From Serripes groenlandicus (Eukaryota > Mollusca > Bivalvia > Cardiida > Cardiidae): a stretch of DNA of 64,000 nt. Positions within the stretch are counted from its first letter, which is position 1. Each line of letters opens with the position of its first letter. The notes under the pieces are model-generated. The model was not told where the DNA came from and made no database searches. It saw only the letters and a program-made list of their open reading frames with translations. The position numbers and the translations under genes are program-made. The DNA is taken from NCBI GenBank assembly GCA_031761405.1, contig JASEVX010000005.1, forward strand, positions 31,235,127-31,299,126, written 5' to 3'. Positions 63,172-64,000 of this stretch are shown here, in pieces.

Positions 63172-63722
63172 AGGTGCATATAGGGGATAACAAGAGAAAG
63201 TTGATGCAAGGCATCAATGTCGCCGGAAAAGACTGCATTGATTTATTTATGTATTCTTGACTTTCCTTAGTCTATTCAAACATTAGGCACGTTGAAATGA
63301 AAACATTTACTTATAAATTTTATATTCACCTATACACTAGGGTATCTATAAAAAATTAACGAAATGTGTACACATTTATCTTGGCTTAAATTTAATTTTG
63401 CTGTTGTTACTTATTTAAATAATAGTATTCATTCATATAATTTCAATGTTTGTCAATCTTATTCGAATCACAAGGTAAATATCCTGGTATTGCTTTAAAG
63501 GGAGGTAATTTGAAGAAAACAAAAGTCTTCAAAAGGAGAAATATATCAGCATTACCGTCTACAGTTTAAATTGTTCTATTGTTTGTGGATTTAAAAATGT
63601 TCTTTTTTTCTTATTTCTACATGTACAACGAAATATTGCGGCTTCTCTTTGACGCTTTGCGTCAAACATTCGTCTTGTACTTGTCTAAAATAAAATAATA
63701 TCACTCGCTTTTTCATATCGAA
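63172..63722. other. Repeat-poor sequence upstream of a candidate gene start
   Basis: About 550 bp without any of the repeat families above. AT-rich, with no long frame and no recognised RNA gene. Confidence 0.45.
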
Positions 63723-63723
63723 A

Positions 63724-63734
63724 TGCGCATGCGC
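63724..63734. promoter_or_regulatory. NRF1-like palindromic site
   Basis: TGCGCATGCGC matches the NRF1 consensus, a frequent proximal-promoter element in animals. It stands out in AT-rich surroundings and lies 8 bp before the ATG of the next frame. Confidence 0.4.
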
Positions 63735-63742
63735 GAAAATCG

Positions 63743-63946
63743 ATGTTAAAGGTCACGAACCTACACAACAGAATAGGGTCTATATTTAGCTTAGAAACAG
63801 TTCCTACTTTAGATATTCATGGATTAACATTATTAAATGAATTCTACACAAATCAAGACATCTCTTTGAACATGAAAACAACATTTAGTAAGTTAAAATT
63901 GCTATTAAAAGGAGAATCCGAAATTGACCTCAATGATGACACATAA
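63743..63946 (+). CDS. Unrecognised 67-codon frame, possible first exon
   Basis: Begins at ATG (context ATCGATGTTA, a weak start context) and ends TAA. The protein begins MLKVTNLHNRIGSIF and has a leucine-rich middle and acidic end (ESEIDLNDDT). It contains no domain that I recognise. Composition is more protein-like than the other short frames in the window, and it lies outside any repeat I can see, directly downstream of an NRF1-like site. A GTAAGT splice-donor match at 63,888 would allow a first exon of 63,743-63,887. It could equally be chance. Start, extent and function are unproven. Confidence 0.3.
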   Translation: MLKVTNLHNRIGSIFSLETVPTLDIHGLTLLNEFYTNQDISLNMKTTFSKLKLLLKGESEIDLNDDT

Positions 63947-64000
63947 GAGTCTGCATTAGGGGGTGTTGGTTCACGTCTTGAAGGGACCACTTTTGTCTTC

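Overview
This window looks like non-coding nuclear DNA from an animal, most probably a bivalve mollusc. It is AT-rich and has no operon-like gene packing and almost no long reading frames. It is saturated with short mobile elements of kinds familiar from clam and oyster genomes: tRNA-derived SINEs ending in (AATC)n, hairpin-ended elements carrying GTCC-rich starts and tandem central repeats, and palindromic MITEs. The taxon is inferred from repeat character only. No intact protein-coding gene can be supported. Nearly all open frames are accidents of tandem repeats whose period is divisible by three, or fragments of transposons.

The dominant component is one MITE family (called TTAA-MITE here). 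Full copies are about 215-225 bp, begin CCCTTTCCC, end GGGAAAGGG, are bounded by duplicated TTAA, and fold back on themselves. At least 45 full, shortened or partial copies are spread across the window. The TTAA duplication and CCC terminus point to a piggyBac-type (or possibly Kolobok) source, but no such transposase is present here, so mobility must have been supplied in trans.

Layout: 1-1270, tail of a hairpin-ended element and MITE pieces. 1573-3255, a 44-bp satellite. 3.4-13.7 kb, MITEs, two tandem-repeat elements and SINEs. 13.8-15.8 kb, a broken hAT-type transposon, the only recognisable transposase. 16-21.7 kb, nested MITEs and SINEs. 22,065-28,242, a DIRS-like tyrosine-recombinase retroelement with identical inverted terminal repeats, an internal complementary region and degraded reverse transcriptase, sitting in a tandem array of ~290-bp units. 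28.5-34.5 kb, further array units, composite elements and MITE clusters. 35.0-36.7 kb, a 1.7-kb non-autonomous DNA transposon. 37-39.6 kb, two tandem repeats. 40-63.2 kb, MITEs, hairpin-ended elements, SINEs and minisatellites, many nested. 63.2-64 kb, the least repetitive stretch, with a GCGCATGCGC site just upstream of a 67-codon frame that could be the edge of a gene.

The elements record their history by insertion into one another. SINEs sit inside MITEs with 12-15 bp duplications, a MITE sits inside the tail of a SINE, a MITE sits inside a foldback element, and the DIRS-like element has an empty-site counterpart in the next array unit. These nested junctions give solid boundaries and relative ages from sequence alone.
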